From an uncultured Pseudomonadales bacterium (lineage in GTDB: Bacteria > Pseudomonadota > Gammaproteobacteria > Pseudomonadales > Azotimanducaceae): DNA of 64,000 bases. The stretch spans positions 3,286,001-3,350,000 of the forward strand of contig OY282447.1 in NCBI GenBank assembly GCA_958296165.1, written 5' to 3'. The notes beneath the pieces are model-generated. The model saw only the letters and a list, made by a program, of their open reading frames with translations, did not search any database and was not told the origin of the DNA. Each line of letters starts with the position of its first letter. Positions within the stretch are counted from its first letter, which is position 1. The translations under genes were made by a program, and so were the position numbers. Of the stretch, positions 62,331-64,000 are shown piece after piece.

Positions 62331-64000
62331 TCAATCGAACGTAGCGCCGATGTGGACGTAGTAGAGGCGCCCCTGCCAAGGCACGATTGAATCGCGCCGG
62401 TACACCATGCCGCAGCAGGTCTCGTGCAAGGCTTGCGCCGGATAGTTGTCGAACAGGTTCTGGATGCCGAGCTTGAGCGGGTAGCGGCCTCGAAGGATCC
62501 AGCCCGCCTCCGCATCGATCATCACTTCGCGCCCGAACGATTGGATGTCCTCGAGCAGCGCAGTCTTCGCGTTCTTGTGTTTTCCGAACACCCGCGCGCG
62601 CAGCATGGCGTCGAATGCACCGACGGCATGGCGGGCGGTCACCACGCCGCGCATCGCCGGCATGCCGTTTTCAATGTCGAACTTGGATTCGGCGTTTATG
62701 AATCGGCCGCGATCCAGCATTCGCGTTGCGTTGAAGTTGAAGGCCGCTTGCAACGACGCGCCAGCGAGCCAGCCGTCGAATTGCCAAGTTGCCACCACAT
62801 CCACGCCGCGCGTCTCGGTGCGCACGTCGTTGGTGAAGAAACGCACTTGCGCGATGTCGTTGGCGCCTGGCACGCCCAATGCGGCCAAGCGCTCGGCTTG
62901 CGCCGGGCCAACTTGAAACTGCGACGACAGCGTGATGCGGTCGTCGAGGCGGATGCGGTAGTGGTCCACCGTCACCGTCATGCGCCGCAACGTCGCGGTG
63001 AGGCCGGCGGTAAAGGACTGTGAACGCTCGGCGTCCAGCGGCTCTGCACCGAACAAGCCGGCGGCGGGATGCGTGGCTGGAAACAGGCCCTCCGCCACGG
63101 GAGTGCCGTCGGCGCCAATGCGGGTGGACACGTTGGCGGTGGAAATCTGCCCCGGCGTCGGGGCGCGGAAGCCCGTTCCGAACGCCATGCGCGCGTTCAC
63201 ACGCTCCGTAACGCGGTAGCGCGTGGCCAACTTCCAGATCACCACGTCGCCGAAATCGTCGAAGCGCTCGAAACGCAATGCGGCGCTCGCCAGCCACTTG
63301 GCAGTTGCGTCCGCTTCCATATCCAAGTAAGCGGCGTAGCTGCGTCGATCCACCGAGGACGCGAACGCCGGCGGATAGCCCGGAAAGCCGTTCGAGCCAA
63401 TGGGCACGGCGTTGTTGACCGGATCGCCAGTCGGACAGAGCGCGCCCACGGCCTCGAAGCCTGGGATTCGACACTCGACGACAATCAAGTCGTCGTGCGG
63501 GTCTGCGTCCACTTCCGCCGCGGTGATTTCCAAATTGAACGGATCGGCGCTCGCAAAGGGGCCGATCTCGTATGACTTCAGATCGCCTTCCTCAACACGA
63601 TAGCCCTCGTTGCGATGTTCCAAGCCGAAGGCGATGTTCAGCGGGCTGGCCAGCTGCACAGGCACAGACCAAACGAAGTCCACGTTGACGGCGAGCTCGT
63701 CGTTGACGAGGTTGCCGGGATGGAAGGCGGTGGGCGTTTCGGGCCCCAGCGAAGGATTGAGCGTGTTCTCGATGTCGTAGCGAATCGTATTCTTGCCGTA
63801 GGTAGCCGAGACTTCGGCGGTGAGGCCGTTGCCGCGCTCGTGGCGCAGGCCGCCGTGGAAGGCGTAGTCCGTCACGGCGCCGTGGAACTGAGGCGTGAAA
63901 CCGGACGGATACAGGTGCTCGCGCGGATCGTAGATCGAACCGTCGGCCAACCGCAGCGGCTTCAGTTGGCTCACTCCGGGACGGCGGTAGAAAAAGCCGC
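62331..64000 (-). CDS. TonB-dependent receptor, C-terminal part (runs off the window)
   Basis: At least 556 residues of an outer-membrane barrel. The frame is still open at the window edge (GFFYRRPG...), so the plug domain and start lie beyond 64000. Barrel hallmarks include LNIAFGLEHRNEGYRVEEGD, ERVNARMAFGTGFRAPTPGQIS, FTAGLTATLRRMTVTVDHYRIRL and a terminal LYYVHIGATFD ending in aromatic Phe-Asp. The ligand is unknown. Confidence 0.88.
   Translation of the reverse strand, partial: GFFYRRPGVSQLKPLRLADGSIYDPREHLYPSGFTPQFHGAVTDYAFHGGLRHERGNGLTAEVSATYGKNTIRYDIENTLNPSLGPETPTAFHPGNLVNDELAVNVDFVWSVPVQLASPLNIAFGLEHRNEGYRVEEGDLKSYEIGPFASADPFNLEITAAEVDADPHDDLIVVECRIPGFEAVGALCPTGDPVNNAVPIGSNGFPGYPPAFASSVDRRSYAAYLDMEADATAKWLASAALRFERFDDFGDVVIWKLATRYRVTERVNARMAFGTGFRAPTPGQISTANVSTRIGADGTPVAEGLFPATHPAAGLFGAEPLDAERSQSFTAGLTATLRRMTVTVDHYRIRLDDRITLSSQFQVGPAQAERLAALGVPGANDIAQVRFFTNDVRTETRGVDVVATWQFDGWLAGASLQAAFNFNATRMLDRGRFINAESKFDIENGMPAMRGVVTARHAVGAFDAMLRARVFGKHKNAKTALLEDIQSFGREVMIDAEAGWILRGRYPLKLGIQNLFDNYPAQALHETCCGMVYRRDSIVPWQGRLYYVHIGATFD

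Overview
The window is GC-rich DNA from a Gram-negative bacterium, most likely a gamma- or beta-proteobacterium. The evidence is two TonB-dependent outer-membrane receptors, periplasmic peptidases with signal peptides, and a LexA box of the CTGT-N8-ACAG type. The flanks carry lipid, CoA-ester and small-molecule catabolism genes. No rRNA, tRNA or CRISPR array was seen.

Left flank (1-18761): an S9 peptidase, an SCP2-type thiolase and its DUF35 partner, a TonB receptor, a frameshifted formylglycine-generating-enzyme-like gene ending in a strong intrinsic terminator, an unusual one-ORF fusion of an M14 carboxypeptidase with an argininosuccinate-lyase-like domain, a duplicated HExxH protein, a Baeyer-Villiger-type monooxygenase, an SDR, an enoyl-CoA hydratase and the biotin-carrying alpha subunit of an acyl-CoA carboxylase. 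Right flank (54631-64000): the matching carboxylase beta subunit, a GST, a small superinfection-immunity-like membrane protein, an HMG-CoA-lyase-like enzyme, a TauD-type dioxygenase, an aldo/keto reductase, a second GST, a D-2-hydroxyacid dehydrogenase and a truncated TonB receptor.

The two carboxylase subunits and the hydratase normally form one catabolic cluster (compare liu/atu). Here they are separated by about 36 kb of defence genes (about 18.8-54.5 kb). In order the island holds: DISARM class 1 drmD, a HicB-like small gene and drmMI; an ietA-type AAA ATPase directly behind drmMI; an ietS-type subtilase split by an IS5-type element and by an ISAzo13-type element that itself contains a deleted IS256-type element; a frameshifted coiled-coil/TM protein; a tightly overlapping HEPN / ParA-like ATPase / P-loop ATPase operon with no family name that I recognise; a DNA methyltransferase overlapping a frameshifted PD-(D/E)XK nuclease gene; an integrase remnant; an XRE-ImmA/IrrE regulator with a PIN remnant; drmA and drmB; a PP2C-fusion protein; and a reverse-strand operon of methyltransferase, UvrD-like helicase (broken by a 186-bp MITE) and AlkB-fusion protein, preceded by a near-consensus LexA box.

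Much of the island is damaged, but most lesions can be undone on paper. Removing each mobile element plus one copy of its target duplication restores the reading frame exactly (ietS to 782 codons with D266/H298/S533; the ISAzo13 transposase to 409 codons). Several other genes differ from an open frame by a single base, three of them in an A4/T4 run. This suggests recent inactivation, phase variation or assembly error. The strongest candidates for undescribed biology are the HEPN-ParA-ATPase trio, the SOS-box-associated methyltransferase-helicase-AlkB operon, the PP2C fusion next to drmB, and the M14-lyase fusion.
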